DNA of 64,000 nt from Leucobacter sp. wl10 (GCF_003569785.1 NZ_KZ983991.1:1-64000), one strand, 5' to 3'; shown: positions 8,443 through 17,388, counted from the stretch's first letter. Translations and numbers: made by a program. Notes: generated from the letters alone by a model not told the origin.

Positions 8443-9434
8443 CCCACGGGAGTGCGGGCGACGATCTCCGCGACGAGGTCGGATGCCGCCAGGTAGGAGT
8501 CGCTCACGGAGGCGAATCGTCCCTTCGGGGCCAGGCGGTGCGGAAGCACCGTTCCGGCGAGCGCCGCCACATCGTCCGGAGAGACGAACGGCCGCCCGCG
8601 CACGGCCGCCCGCGCGGATGCCATGCGCGAGAGGTGCAGGGTGGCGCGCGGGCTGCCCCCGAGCGCGATGCCGGGATGCCCCCGGGTGCCCGCGACGATC
8701 GCGACGAGGTAGCGGGCGACCTCGTCCGACATGTGGACGGTGGAGACGGCGCGGCGTGCGACCAGCACCTCATCGATCGTCGTCACGGGTCCGGACGCGT
8801 CGACGGGATCGGCGGAGGCGCGCGCCCTGAGCATGGCCATCTCGGCGTCGGCGTCCGGATAGCCGAGCGAGATGCGCGTCATGAAGCGATCCCGCTGCGC
8901 CTCCGGCAGCGGGAAGGTGCCCTCCATGTCCTGCGGATTCTGCGTGGCCACGACGATGAAGAGCTCAGGCAGCCCGTGCGTGTGCCCGTCGACGGTCACG
9001 GAGTGCTCGCCCATGGCCTCGAGCAGCGCCGACTGCGTCTTCGGCGTCGCCCGGTTCACCTCGTCGCCGATGGCGACGTTCGTGAAGATCGGACCGGGGT
9101 GGAACTGGAACTCCCGCTGGTCCTGATCGTAGATCGTGAGACCCGTCACATCCGTCGGCAGCATGTCGGACGTGAACTGGATGCGACGCGTCTTCGCGTC
9201 GATCGACCTGGCGAGCGCCGTCGCGAGCGTGGTCTTCCCGACACCGGGCACGTCCTCGAGCAGCAGGTGGCCGCCCGCGAGAAGCGTCGTGATCGCGGAC
9301 TCGATCGCGACGGGTTTCCCGCTCAGCACGCGCCCCAGCGAGTCGGCGATGCGGCCGGCGAGATCCTGCACGTGCGCGAGTGCGTATTCGGAGGCCGGCG
9401 CCGTCGGCGTCGGAGCAGCTCTCGTCCCGGACAT
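8439..9434 (-). CDS. MoxR family AAA+ ATPase
   Basis: This cytoplasmic AAA+ ATPase of the MoxR branch has 331 residues from the start chosen here. It shows Walker A PGVGKTT (about 62-68), Walker B IGDEVNR, a sensor-1 Asn in VVATQNP, and the FPLPEAQRDRF arginine-finger segment. MoxR ATPases act as chaperone-like partners of VWA/DUF58 proteins. Start 9434 is preferred to the in-frame GTG at 9440 because TAGGCT (9446-9441) ends six bases before the ATG, leaving no space for a leader. It is the first gene of the operon with DUF58 and the TgpA-type protein. Confidence 0.92.
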   Translation of the reverse strand: MSGTRAAPTPTAPASEYALAHVQDLAGRIADSLGRVLSGKPVAIESAITTLLAGGHLLLEDVPGVGKTTLATALARSIDAKTRRIQFTSDMLPTDVTGLTIYDQDQREFQFHPGPIFTNVAIGDEVNRATPKTQSALLEAMGEHSVTVDGHTHGLPELFIVVATQNPQDMEGTFPLPEAQRDRFMTRISLGYPDADAEMAMLRARASADPVDASGPVTTIDEVLVARRAVSTVHMSDEVARYLVAIVAGTRGHPGIALGGSPRATLHLSRMASARAAVRGRPFVSPDDVAALAGTVLPHRLAPKGRFASVSDSYLAASDLVAEIVARTPVG

Positions 9435-9524
9435 GGCCACAGCCTACGTGCCTTCCCTGGAAACACGACCCCTCCGGCGTCGAAGGCGCGGGACGCCGCG
9501 GAGCAGCCCCGGTAGGATCATGTG

Positions 9525-10721
9525 GTGCGCGATCCCTCCCGTCCCCGGCTGCCGTTCGAGGTCTGGGCGCTCGTCGCCGGCGGCTTCACCGTCGCCCTCG
9601 GGTACGGCGTCGTCGCCCCCGTCATCCCCCAGTTCGCGCTGGAGTTCGGCGTCTCCAACTTCGCGGCGTCCGCGATCGTCAGCGCTTTCGCGCTCATGCG
9701 TCTCGTATCCGCCCCGCTCGCCGGCTGGGTCGTGACGCGTCTCGGCGAGCGGCGCACCTACACCCTCGGCATCCTCATCGTGGCCGTCTCGACCGGAGCC
9801 TCCGCCCTCGCCGCCGACTATGCGCAGTTCATCGTGCTGCGCGGCGCGGGCGGAGTCGGCTCGACCATGTTCACCGTTGCCGCAACCGCGCTGCTCATCA
9901 AGGTGAGCCCGACGAACGCCCGCGGGCGGGTCGCCAGCCTGGCCGCGGCGGGATTCCTGTTGGGAGGCCTGCTCGGACCGGTGTTCGGCGGGGTCGTGGC
10001 TTCGTTCGGCCTGCGCGCGCCGTTCGTGTTCTACTTCCTCACTCTGCTCGCGGCCGCCTCGGTGGTCGCCTTCGCGCTGCGCAGATCACGGGCTGCGGCG
10101 CGGCCGAGCGGCGAGCAGGGCGCCGACGACGCGATGACGCTCGGCGAGGCGATCCGCATCCCGCACTTCCGCGCGCTGCTGCTCTCCGTGTTCGCCTTCG
10201 GCTGGTCGTCGTTCGGCGTGCGCGTGTCGGTCGTCCCGATCCTCGTCGTCGTAGCGTTCAACGGCGACGCCGCCCTCGCGGCGTGGGTGCTCGCCGCCTA
10301 CGCGGCGGGCAACGCGCTGCTCATCTTCCCATCGGGTCGCTGGAACGACACCGCGGGGCGCAAGCCGATGCTCGTGATCGGCACGGCCGTGATGGCCCTC
10401 GCCTATCTCGCGCTTCCGGCGTCTCCGACCGTCTGGGGCGCGCTGGCGGTGATGTTCGTCGCCGGCGCGGGCTCGGCGCTCGCGAACCCCGGTCAGCAGG
10501 CCGTGCTCGCGGACGTGCTGGACCGCCGTCGCGGCGGCGGCGTCGTGGCGGCGTACTCGATGACGAGCGACCTCGGCGGGGTGCTCGGCCCGCTCGTCGC
10601 GGGGGCGATCGTGGACCTCGCGGGCTTCGGCTGGGCCTTCGGCGTCACCGCCGCACTGCTCGCGGCGGCGATGCTGGCGTGGGTCGCGATCCCCGATTCG
10701 CGGCGGCCTGCGCAGCCCTGA
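9525..10721 (+). CDS. MFS transporter (drug-resistance type)
   Basis: This major facilitator superfamily permease has about 398 residues and 12 predicted membrane helices. The conserved loop-2 region reads GWVVTRLGERRTY (motif A-like), and helix 1 has the GYGVVAPVIPQFA sequence frequent in actinobacterial efflux permeases. Two GTG codons compete, at 9522 and 9525. A TAGGAT box (9513-9518) ends six bases before 9525, so I favour a leaderless transcript from there. The gene stands alone, divergent from the MoxR operon and convergent with def. The substrate is unknown; efflux of small hydrophobic compounds is an inference from family. Confidence 0.88.
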   Translation: MRDPSRPRLPFEVWALVAGGFTVALGYGVVAPVIPQFALEFGVSNFAASAIVSAFALMRLVSAPLAGWVVTRLGERRTYTLGILIVAVSTGASALAADYAQFIVLRGAGGVGSTMFTVAATALLIKVSPTNARGRVASLAAAGFLLGGLLGPVFGGVVASFGLRAPFVFYFLTLLAAASVVAFALRRSRAAARPSGEQGADDAMTLGEAIRIPHFRALLLSVFAFGWSSFGVRVSVVPILVVVAFNGDAALAAWVLAAYAAGNALLIFPSGRWNDTAGRKPMLVIGTAVMALAYLALPASPTVWGALAVMFVAGAGSALANPGQQAVLADVLDRRRGGGVVAAYSMTSDLGGVLGPLVAGAIVDLAGFGWAFGVTAALLAAAMLAWVAIPDSRRPAQP

Positions 10722-10731
10722 GCCGGATCGC

Positions 10732-11295
10732 TCACCCCTCCAGGTCGTCGACGCCCGGCAGCCAGCTGAGACCGGGGCCGCCCCAGCCGTTCTTGCGCTG
10801 CGCCTTCTGCGCGGCCCGGTTCTCGGGGTGCACGAGGCGGTCGACGTAGAGCAGCCCGCTCAGGTGATCGAACTCGTGCTGCAGGATGCGCGCGAACCAG
10901 CCGCTCGCCCGCACCTCGAAGGGCTTCCCGTCGACATCCTGCGCCCGCAGCAGTGCGTGCGAGGAGCGCCGCAGCGCGAAGCGCTCGCCGGGCAGCGACA
11001 GGCACCCCTCCACCTCGTCCTCCCCGGGAAGGCCCGGCTCGAGCGGCGCGATCCACAGCTCGGGATTGACGGCGGCTCCCTGCACGGGCGCCTCGTCCTG
11101 CTCCTCGTACATCCAGACGAAGAGGCGCTTGCCGACGCCCACCTGCGGCGCCGCCAGGCCCACGCCGGGCGCGGCGACCGTCGTCTCGTACATGTCGTCC
11201 ACGAGCGCGCGCAGCTCGGCGTCGAACTCGGTGACGGGCGCCGCGGGCCGGTGCAGCACCGGTTCGCCGCAGATCACGATGGGGAGAACTGACAT
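10732..11295 (-). CDS. def: Peptide deformylase
   Basis: This 187-residue iron enzyme removes the formyl group from nascent protein N-termini in the cytoplasm. All three deformylase motifs are intact: GVGLAAPQ (residues 44-51), EGCLS (96-100, metal-ligand Cys98) and HEFDH (140-144, His140, Glu141, His144). A TAGGCT hexamer (11308-11303) ends seven bases before the ATG, consistent with a leaderless message. It is convergent with the MFS gene and divergent from orn. A Trp/Gly-rich C-terminal tail beyond residue 165 is longer than the catalytic core needs. Confidence 0.97.
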   Translation of the reverse strand: MSVLPIVICGEPVLHRPAAPVTEFDAELRALVDDMYETTVAAPGVGLAAPQVGVGKRLFVWMYEEQDEAPVQGAAVNPELWIAPLEPGLPGEDEVEGCLSLPGERFALRRSSHALLRAQDVDGKPFEVRASGWFARILQHEFDHLSGLLYVDRLVHPENRAAQKAQRKNGWGGPGLSWLPGVDDLEG

Positions 11296-11357
11296 GGGGA
11301 CCAGCCTACCGGGCAGCGTCTAGACTGAACTGGGTCAAGAAGCTGAAGGAGTGCAAC

Positions 11358-12005
11358 GTGTCGAACACGCCGGCGGATCAGATCGTCTGGATCGACTGCG
11401 AGATGACCGGCCTCGACGCGGACCGCGACGGGCTGTGCGAGATCGCCGTGATCATCACCGATTTCGAGCTCGAGCCGCTCGATCCGGGATTCGAGATCGT
11501 CATCAACCCGGGTGACGAGGCGCTCGCGGGCATGAACGACTTCGTGCGCGGCATGCACGAGTCCTCGGGACTCCTGTCCCGCATCGAGGACGGGGCGACC
11601 CTCGAAGAGGCCGAGGCCCGGGTGCTCGCCTACCTCGACCGCTTCATCACGGCGGGACGCCGGCCGCTCGTCGCGGGCAACACGATCGGCATGGACCGCC
11701 GCTTCATCGCGAAGTACCTGCCCGGTCTCGAGGAGCGCCTGCACTACCGCAGCATCGACGTCTCGACGCTCAAGGAGCTGAGCCGCCGCTGGTACCCGGC
11801 CGCATACTTCGGCGCACCCGAGAAGCGCGGAGGGCATCGCGCACTCTCCGACATCGCGGAGTCGATCCAGGAGCTCGCCTACTTCCGAAGCGCGGTGATG
11901 GTCGAGCGGCCCGGCCCGGACAAGGCGGCATCCGCCGCGCTCGCCGCCGACGCGAGCGCCCGCTACGACCGCCTCATCGACGGCCCGACGGCGCCGGAGG
12001 CCTGA
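11358..12005 (+). CDS. orn: Oligoribonuclease
   Basis: This 215-residue 3'-5' exonuclease of the DEDDh family degrades 2-5-mer RNAs left by other nucleases, including the pGpG made from c-di-GMP. The first motif gives Asp13 and Glu15 (WIDCEMTGLD); later acidic and His residues lie in NTIGMDRRF and GGHRALSDIAESI. The GTG start at 11358 follows GGAG about eight bases upstream. TAGACT near 11325 may be its -10 box. The next gene encodes a c-di-GMP synthase/hydrolase-like protein, functionally suggestive since Orn is needed to complete c-di-GMP turnover. Confidence 0.97.
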   Translation: MSNTPADQIVWIDCEMTGLDADRDGLCEIAVIITDFELEPLDPGFEIVINPGDEALAGMNDFVRGMHESSGLLSRIEDGATLEEAEARVLAYLDRFITAGRRPLVAGNTIGMDRRFIAKYLPGLEERLHYRSIDVSTLKELSRRWYPAAYFGAPEKRGGHRALSDIAESIQELAYFRSAVMVERPGPDKAASAALAADASARYDRLIDGPTAPEA

Positions 12006-12145
12006 TCCGGGGACGGATTTCCTCCGCCGCCCCGCTCGAAACCCCGGGGTATCGCGCGGCGCATGCCATGATTGACACTGCGCAGCTGCCGCACCTCTCG
12101 ACCGTACGTGTGAGTTCGCCGCGAGATGGGAAAGGGCTCAGACTC

Positions 12146-14461
12146 ATGGATACGGCGAAGCGGGAGAAGCTCTTCGCCGCACCCTTCGTCGTCGTCGCCG
12201 TGTGCGCTCTCGCCTACGGCGCCTATCGCCTGGTCGCGTCGCCGCCGGCATCGTGGACGATCGTCTTCGCGCTCGTCGCGGGCGTGATCATCTCCGGCCC
12301 GTTCAAGATGCGTGTCGGACGCGCCCCCGCTTCCCCGCTCGTGGGGGTCTCCGTCACGATGCTGGCGCTCCCCACCGGGAACGGATCCCGCTTTCTCGAC
12401 GTCTGCATCTGGGCCATCGGTCTCCTGATCTCGCAGCTGGTCGCGCGCCGCAGTTTTCTGCGCGCCCTGTGCGTGACGGGACTGGGCACCGCAGCCGCTT
12501 TCGCCTTCGCGGGGATCCAGATCGGCCTGCTCGCCCTCGGCGGTTGGCTGCTGCCGAGCTTCATCGCCGCCGCCGCCGGCTACCTCCTCGTGTTCCTGCT
12601 CGGCGAGCTCGGTCTGCACCGCATCCGCTCGACGCGTGATCGCGGCTTCGGATTCTCAGCGCTCAGCGCCCCGCGGCTCGGGTTCGCGGTGCTCGTGATC
12701 GCGGGCACTATCACGCTCATGAACTACGCGGACTCCGTGATCATCCCGTGGCTCGAACACAATCCGGAAGCCCGCCGGACCGCGTTCGTCCTGCTGATCA
12801 CCGCTTCGCTCTTCTACGTGCTCGCCCAGCGCACGCGGTACGCGGGCATCGAGCGCCGGCTGAGCGCCCTGGTGGATGCGGCGGTGGACCTGCCGCGCGA
12901 GACCGGCACAGGGCTTCCCGCGGCCCTGCAGCGCCGGGCGCAGTCCATCGTGCAGGCCGACGATGTCGAGCTGCGCGACGAGGCTCCCCGGCACCACGAG
13001 ATCGGCGCGGAGGTGCAACTCGAACCCGGCGTGGACCAGCACCTGACCGCGTCGCGCGCGATCAGCGGAATCCCGTTCGACCGGGAGGACGAACGCGCGC
13101 TCGCCACGCTGGCGCACATCGCGAACGAGGCGGCTCGTGTCCGGAACGAGGTGGACCTCCTCAAGCGCCGCGCGAACAGCGACGCGCTGACCGGCCTGCC
13201 GAACTACGGCTCGTTTCAGAAGGCGCTCGTCGAGGCGAACGAGAATCGCGCCTACCACGGCGGCATCGCCGTGCTCTTCATCGACCTCGACAACTTCAAG
13301 AAGCTCAACGACCGCTTCGGCCATCGCGCGGGCGACGAGCTGCTGCGCACCGTTGCCGAGAGACTGCGGGGCGCCGCGGGCGGCGGAGACTTCGTGTCGC
13401 GCGTCGGCGGCGACGAGTTCATCGTCATCCTCTCGGATCTGGTCTCCCTCGAGCAGGCGAAGGAGTCGGCCGACCGGATCATCAAGGCGGTGAGCGGGCC
13501 GCTCGCGCTGGAGGGGAACGAGATGCGGCCCGTCGTCAGCGCGGGCCTGGCCTTCTCGAGCCATCGCGAGCTCGACGCGCAGGCCCTCGTCGAGGACGCG
13601 GACCGCACGATGCTGCAGGTCAAGCGCTCACGGCGGATGGGCGGGCCGGTCGAGAGCAACGTGAGCATCTCCTCGCACCGGTCGACCCGCACGAACGACA
13701 TCGTCGCGAGGGCTATCGGCGACAACAGGCTCTCCCTCGCGTTCCAGCCGATCGTGAATCTCGACGAGGGCAGGATCTGGGCGTTCGAGGCGCTCGTGCG
13801 CTACATCGACCCCGAGCTCGGCCCGATCTCCCCGCCCTCGCTCGTGGCGAGGGCGAAGAGCCTCGGCCTCATGAACGACCTCACGAGGCAGGTCATCACG
13901 AAGGCCCTCGAAGCGGCCGAGGAGTTCCGCCGGCTCGATCCCGGCATCGGCTGCGTGACGGTGAACCTCGAACTGGGCCAGATCTGCCAGAGCGAGCTCG
14001 GACCCTTCATCCTCGAGGCGACCCGCACGCACCCCGGCCTCTCGCTCTGCATCGAGCTCAACGAGCGCTCACTGCGCACGGTCACCGACGACCTGCGGCG
14101 CGACGCCGAGATCATGCAGGGCGCTGGCGTGATCCTCGCCCTCGACGACTACGGCTCCGACGACTCCTCGGTGGGCGCCCTCGTGCACTTCCCGATGAAC
14201 ATCCTCAAGATCGACAAGAGCCTCATCGACAACCTCGACGACGTGCGCCAGCGCGAGGTCATCAAGGCTCTGCAGGGCTTCGGCGACAACCTGGGCTACA
14301 CGGTGATCGTCGAGGGCATCGAGAATCCCGACATGGCCCGCGTCATGGTCGAGCTCGGCGTTAACAGCGCTCAGGGGTACTACTTCGGCAGACCCCTCCC
14401 GTTCGGTCCGACGATGGAGCGCATCCGGCGCTGGGGGGCGCGGGCCGTCGCGGGGCCGTAG
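12146..14461 (+). CDS. Membrane-bound GGDEF-EAL protein (c-di-GMP metabolism)
   Basis: This 771-residue protein has an N-terminal region with about six to eight membrane helices (residues 10-235), a short GAF-like linker, a diguanylate cyclase domain and a phosphodiesterase domain. GGDEF is intact at 421-425 and EAL at 548-550, with later EAL-domain residues present (NLEL, ELNER, DDYG, LKIDKS, VEGIE). Both activities may be retained. The inhibitory RxxD site expected before GGDEF is absent (GGGD instead), so product inhibition may be lost. ATG 12146 is chosen over 12068 because GGGAAAGGG lies about ten bases upstream. It follows orn, which hydrolyses the pGpG product. Confidence 0.92.
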   Translation: MDTAKREKLFAAPFVVVAVCALAYGAYRLVASPPASWTIVFALVAGVIISGPFKMRVGRAPASPLVGVSVTMLALPTGNGSRFLDVCIWAIGLLISQLVARRSFLRALCVTGLGTAAAFAFAGIQIGLLALGGWLLPSFIAAAAGYLLVFLLGELGLHRIRSTRDRGFGFSALSAPRLGFAVLVIAGTITLMNYADSVIIPWLEHNPEARRTAFVLLITASLFYVLAQRTRYAGIERRLSALVDAAVDLPRETGTGLPAALQRRAQSIVQADDVELRDEAPRHHEIGAEVQLEPGVDQHLTASRAISGIPFDREDERALATLAHIANEAARVRNEVDLLKRRANSDALTGLPNYGSFQKALVEANENRAYHGGIAVLFIDLDNFKKLNDRFGHRAGDELLRTVAERLRGAAGGGDFVSRVGGDEFIVILSDLVSLEQAKESADRIIKAVSGPLALEGNEMRPVVSAGLAFSSHRELDAQALVEDADRTMLQVKRSRRMGGPVESNVSISSHRSTRTNDIVARAIGDNRLSLAFQPIVNLDEGRIWAFEALVRYIDPELGPISPPSLVARAKSLGLMNDLTRQVITKALEAAEEFRRLDPGIGCVTVNLELGQICQSELGPFILEATRTHPGLSLCIELNERSLRTVTDDLRRDAEIMQGAGVILALDDYGSDDSSVGALVHFPMNILKIDKSLIDNLDDVRQREVIKALQGFGDNLGYTVIVEGIENPDMARVMVELGVNSAQGYYFGRPLPFGPTMERIRRWGARAVAGP

Positions 14462-14484
14462 CCGGACCGGCTCCGTCGACCGGT

Positions 14485-15339
14485 TCAGTAACCCTGATCG
14501 GACTGCGACCGCGGGGTCACGTCCACGCCGCCGCTGAGCCGGGAGATCGCCTCATCGGCGACGAACTCCGGATCGGGCTCGATGAAGGCGTCGACGACGC
14601 CGACGAAGGCGAGCGACGCCACCGACCAGGCCTCCGCTCCGGTCTCGGCCCGGAGGTCGAAGTGCGCTTCGACGAGTGCGGGGACCGTGGCCCGTACGAT
14701 TCCGAGCCCCTCGATGACCGATGCCGCGGCCACCACGAACGGCTGGTAGTCGTTGTTGAACACCGGCTTCAGCCGGTAGCCGATCGTCGGCAGCACGTTG
14801 CGGTAGAAACCCTCCATGGTCTCCACGAACGAGAGCTCGCTCGCGCGGAGCGCATCGAGCACGCGGGTGCGATCCTCGTCGTCGGGCCACGACATGATCG
14901 TCGTGGAGAGCGCCGCGTAGGTCCGCCACTTGTTCGAGGCGGTCACGACATCGAAGTTGTACTCGGCGGCGGTGCGGATGACGTCGATGAGCACGCTGCG
15001 ACGTCCGTCGATCGAGCGGAGGTCGTCGACCCGCGCGCTGAGGTACTGCCAGGTCGTCAGCAGCGTATTGGTGTCCGCGCGGTCGATCCGGGCCTGATTC
15101 GCAAGCTCGCAGAACAGGTCGGCGAGGAAGGCGTCTGACGACGGCCACACCTTGGCGAACTGCCGGGCGGTCACCCCGGCCTCCGTCGAGAGCTTGTCGA
15201 TGAGCGCAGCGTTGGCGCCGAGCGACAGGCCGACGGACTCCACGTGGCTGATCGCGCTGCGCAGCACCCTGGTGCGCACGTCGTCGGCGCCCGACTGGGT
15301 CTGCAGGCCGCTCCCCCAGTTCCAACTGTCTTCAGGCAT
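14485..15339 (-). CDS. TetR-like HTH regulator, divergent from the acyl-synthase/ThiF pair
   Basis: This 284-residue protein has a TetR-like N-terminal HTH at about residues 18-65 (VLRSAISHVESVGLSLG, then AGVTARQFAKVWPSSDAFLADLF). The C-terminal helical domain is longer than usual: the protein has about 285 residues against 190-220. ATG 15339 is preferred over an upstream in-frame start at 15576 because GGAGG stands seven bases before it. It is convergent with the GGDEF-EAL gene and divergent from the LuxI-like gene at 15605 with a 265-bp gap, so it is the obvious candidate regulator of that operon. If the operon makes a diffusible acyl product, this sensor domain might bind it; that is inference. 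Confidence 0.72.
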   Translation of the reverse strand: MPEDSWNWGSGLQTQSGADDVRTRVLRSAISHVESVGLSLGANAALIDKLSTEAGVTARQFAKVWPSSDAFLADLFCELANQARIDRADTNTLLTTWQYLSARVDDLRSIDGRRSVLIDVIRTAAEYNFDVVTASNKWRTYAALSTTIMSWPDDEDRTRVLDALRASELSFVETMEGFYRNVLPTIGYRLKPVFNNDYQPFVVAAASVIEGLGIVRATVPALVEAHFDLRAETGAEAWSVASLAFVGVVDAFIEPDPEFVADEAISRLSGGVDVTPRSQSDQGY

Positions 15340-15604
15340 CCCTACCTCCGCCCCCCAATCGCTGCTTTGCGGTTCGGTACATCGTATCAAGATGCTCGGC
15401 GCAATCGGGGGTTCCCGCGAACATCGCACCCGTCCGGGCGATGCGGCCGACGATCGCGCACCCCTCGCCGCTCCGGGTAATGCGGCTCCCTGCGCTTTTA
15501 GGGCAGAATGGGACCTTGAGCGATCCGCTCGAAGTCGCAAACCGGGGGACTTATGGTTTGTCCACGGCAGTTCCAACTTTGCTGATTCCAGGAGGACCCC
15601 GGCG
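15340..15604. promoter_or_regulatory. Intergenic control region of the acyl-synthase operon
   Basis: This 265-bp region separates divergent start codons. It contains AGGAGG at 15590-15595, nine bases before the TTG start at 15605, and GGAGG before the reverse ATG. An imperfect dyad, TTGAGCG-ATC-CGCTCGAA, lies near 15514-15531 and could be an operator. A clear -35/-10 pair could not be fixed by eye. Confidence 0.4.
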
Positions 15605-16375
15605 TTGTCTCACATTGATCGCACGGTTTCGAATCACGAAGTGATTCCCGTGATCGAATCGAACCTGTTCTCCGACGACCCCGCGGCTCGACTCGCCTGC
15701 GGCGTACTGGCCGTCGACGGCGTGCCGCTGCCCGGTCTCGAGGCGGAGTACACCGCGCACTTCCACCTGCGCAAGAAGGTCTACGTCGACCAGACCGGGC
15801 AGCTCTCCGCGAACGACCTCCAGGAGGACGGCACGGACCGCGATGCGGACGATGCGCGGTCGGTCACCTTCGCGGTGATCGAGAATCATCGGACCGGCGT
15901 GCGGGTCGTCGGCGTGTCCCGGCTCATCCTCCGCGGAGACGAGAGCCCGCTCCCCGTCGAGGACTTCTGCCCCGACGTTTTCGCGTCCGGCGGGCTCACG
16001 GCCAGGAGCGTGGAGGTTTCACGCGTCATCGCCCGTCACGAGTCCGCCGCGCTGCAGGAGATCGTGCAGTGGCACCTCTTCGCGCTCATGCTCGCCTACA
16101 TCGCCAACCACGAGCTGGAGCGCACCTTCGCGATCATCGAGCCCTGGTTCGAGCGCCACCTGAAGGGCGCGATAGCGATCGACCGCATCGGCGAGGCGCG
16201 ATACGTCGAGCACTACCTCGATTACAACCTGCCCATCGAAATCGACATACCGGCCTCGGCCGGACGGGTGAACGCCCGGAACGGCGGATTCATCGATCGC
16301 TATCGGACCGCGGAGCCCGGGATGACCTACGTCGGCCGGGCGTCCAGGGGATCCTGCAGCGAACGGGCCGCCTGA
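15605..16375 (+). CDS. LuxI/GNAT-like acyl synthase candidate
   Basis: This 256-residue protein resembles the LuxI/FeeM branch of acyltransferases. Residues matching the invariant LuxI set are Arg56 (HLRKKVYVD), an Asp cluster at 75-83, Arg106 (VGVSRLI), Glu137 and Arg140 (VEVSR). Its C-terminal half is longer than LuxI. The predicted role is transfer of an acyl chain to a small amino-containing acceptor in the cytoplasm; donor and acceptor are unknown. The TTG start at 15605 is chosen because AGGAGG lies nine bases upstream. Its stop codon overlaps the ThiF-like start (TGATG), so the two are translationally coupled. Classical homoserine-lactone signalling is not typical of actinobacteria, so a different acyl product is likely. 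An ordinary GNAT acetyltransferase remains possible. Confidence 0.6.
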   Translation: MSHIDRTVSNHEVIPVIESNLFSDDPAARLACGVLAVDGVPLPGLEAEYTAHFHLRKKVYVDQTGQLSANDLQEDGTDRDADDARSVTFAVIENHRTGVRVVGVSRLILRGDESPLPVEDFCPDVFASGGLTARSVEVSRVIARHESAALQEIVQWHLFALMLAYIANHELERTFAIIEPWFERHLKGAIAIDRIGEARYVEHYLDYNLPIEIDIPASAGRVNARNGGFIDRYRTAEPGMTYVGRASRGSCSERAA

Positions 16376-17310
16376 TGGCCAGAACCGTCTCCTCGCCGGA
16401 ATTCTCACGCAACTACGGATTCTGGAGCGAGGAGGAGCAGCGAGCCCTGATGTCCGCGAGGGTCGCGATCGCCGGTGTCGGCGGAGACGGATTTCAACTG
16501 GGACTCAAACTCGCGCGGATGGGAGTCGCGCGGTTCGGCATCGCCGACCCCGAGGTATTCGAGGCGGAGAACGTCAACCGCGTCGAGGGCGCGACCGTCT
16601 CCTCGCTCGGGCGGAGCAAGGTCGAGGTGTTCCGGGAGCGGGTGCTCGACATCAATCCGGAGGCCGAGATCGAGACCTTCCCCGACGGAGTCGGGGAGCA
16701 CAACATCGAACCCTTCATGCGCCGGGCCTCGCTGGTGCTCGACGAGTCGGAGCTCACGAGACCCGAGATCGGAACGCTCATCGCGAGGCAGGCCAGGGCG
16801 CAGGGCATCCCCGACCTGCTCGTGATGAACGTGGGATTCGCCGCGCAGGTCACCTCGTTCGCGCCCGCCTCCCGGTGGACCTTCGAGCGGTTCATGGGCT
16901 TCTCCCCCGAGACACCGCTCGAGGAGATCGCCGCGGCCGGCGTCGATCTCGCCCGCTGCCTGCCCTACATCCCCGCCTACACCGACCTGCGATCGCTGCG
17001 GGCCGTGCTGGGCGAGAAGGGCGCGCCGCCTGCGCCGCTCCCGTCCGTCTCGATCGGCGTCGACCTCGCCTCGGGCATCGGCAGCGCCCAGGCGTTCCTG
17101 CACCTGACCGCGGGCGTCGCCAACCGTCGCCGCCCGCCGGTGTGGGCCCCTCGCGTGGCGTACACCGACGCCTACCGATTGCGCACGCGCGTGCTGAGGG
17201 CTGGCAAGGCCGCGCACGTGCGCCATCTGCTCCTGGCCGCGAGCCGGCAGAACCTCGGGATGAACCCCCTCGGCAGCTACACCGTCACCGACATCGCCCG
17301 CCGGTCCTGA
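16375..17310 (+). CDS. ThiF/MoeB/HesA family E1-like adenylyltransferase
   Basis: This 311-residue Rossmann-fold enzyme of the E1-like superfamily activates carboxylates as acyl-adenylates. The nucleotide loop GVGGDG is at 34-39. Active-site residues of the family are present: Asp58, Asn66/68 and Arg69 (ENVNR), Lys82 and Asp123. The two CxxC zinc-binding pairs of MoeB/ThiF are missing; the only cysteine is Cys195, a possible acceptor for a thioester. No ubiquitin-like partner ending in GG is encoded nearby, so the substrate may be a small molecule or peptide, as in MccB. It is fully coupled to the LuxI-like gene upstream, pointing to a shared pathway. Family is sure, pathway unknown. Confidence 0.82.
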   Translation: MARTVSSPEFSRNYGFWSEEEQRALMSARVAIAGVGGDGFQLGLKLARMGVARFGIADPEVFEAENVNRVEGATVSSLGRSKVEVFRERVLDINPEAEIETFPDGVGEHNIEPFMRRASLVLDESELTRPEIGTLIARQARAQGIPDLLVMNVGFAAQVTSFAPASRWTFERFMGFSPETPLEEIAAAGVDLARCLPYIPAYTDLRSLRAVLGEKGAPPAPLPSVSIGVDLASGIGSAQAFLHLTAGVANRRRPPVWAPRVAYTDAYRLRTRVLRAGKAAHVRHLLLAASRQNLGMNPLGSYTVTDIARRS

Positions 17311-17388
17311 GCGCCGCCGTCGCTCCCGCGCTGCCCCGCCCGGCTCGAACCCGAGGCCGACCCGGTTGAACAGGATCGCCCCTGCCGT

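Noticed and set aside
12068..12145. Upstream ATG 12068 as the start of the GGDEF-EAL gene
   Set aside because: The extra 26 residues are not membrane or domain sequence, and the ribosome binding site fits ATG 12146.
15605..16375. Calling the gene a true homoserine-lactone synthase (luxI)
   Set aside because: The protein is longer than LuxI and there is no LuxR partner; only key residues match. I keep it as LuxI/GNAT-like.
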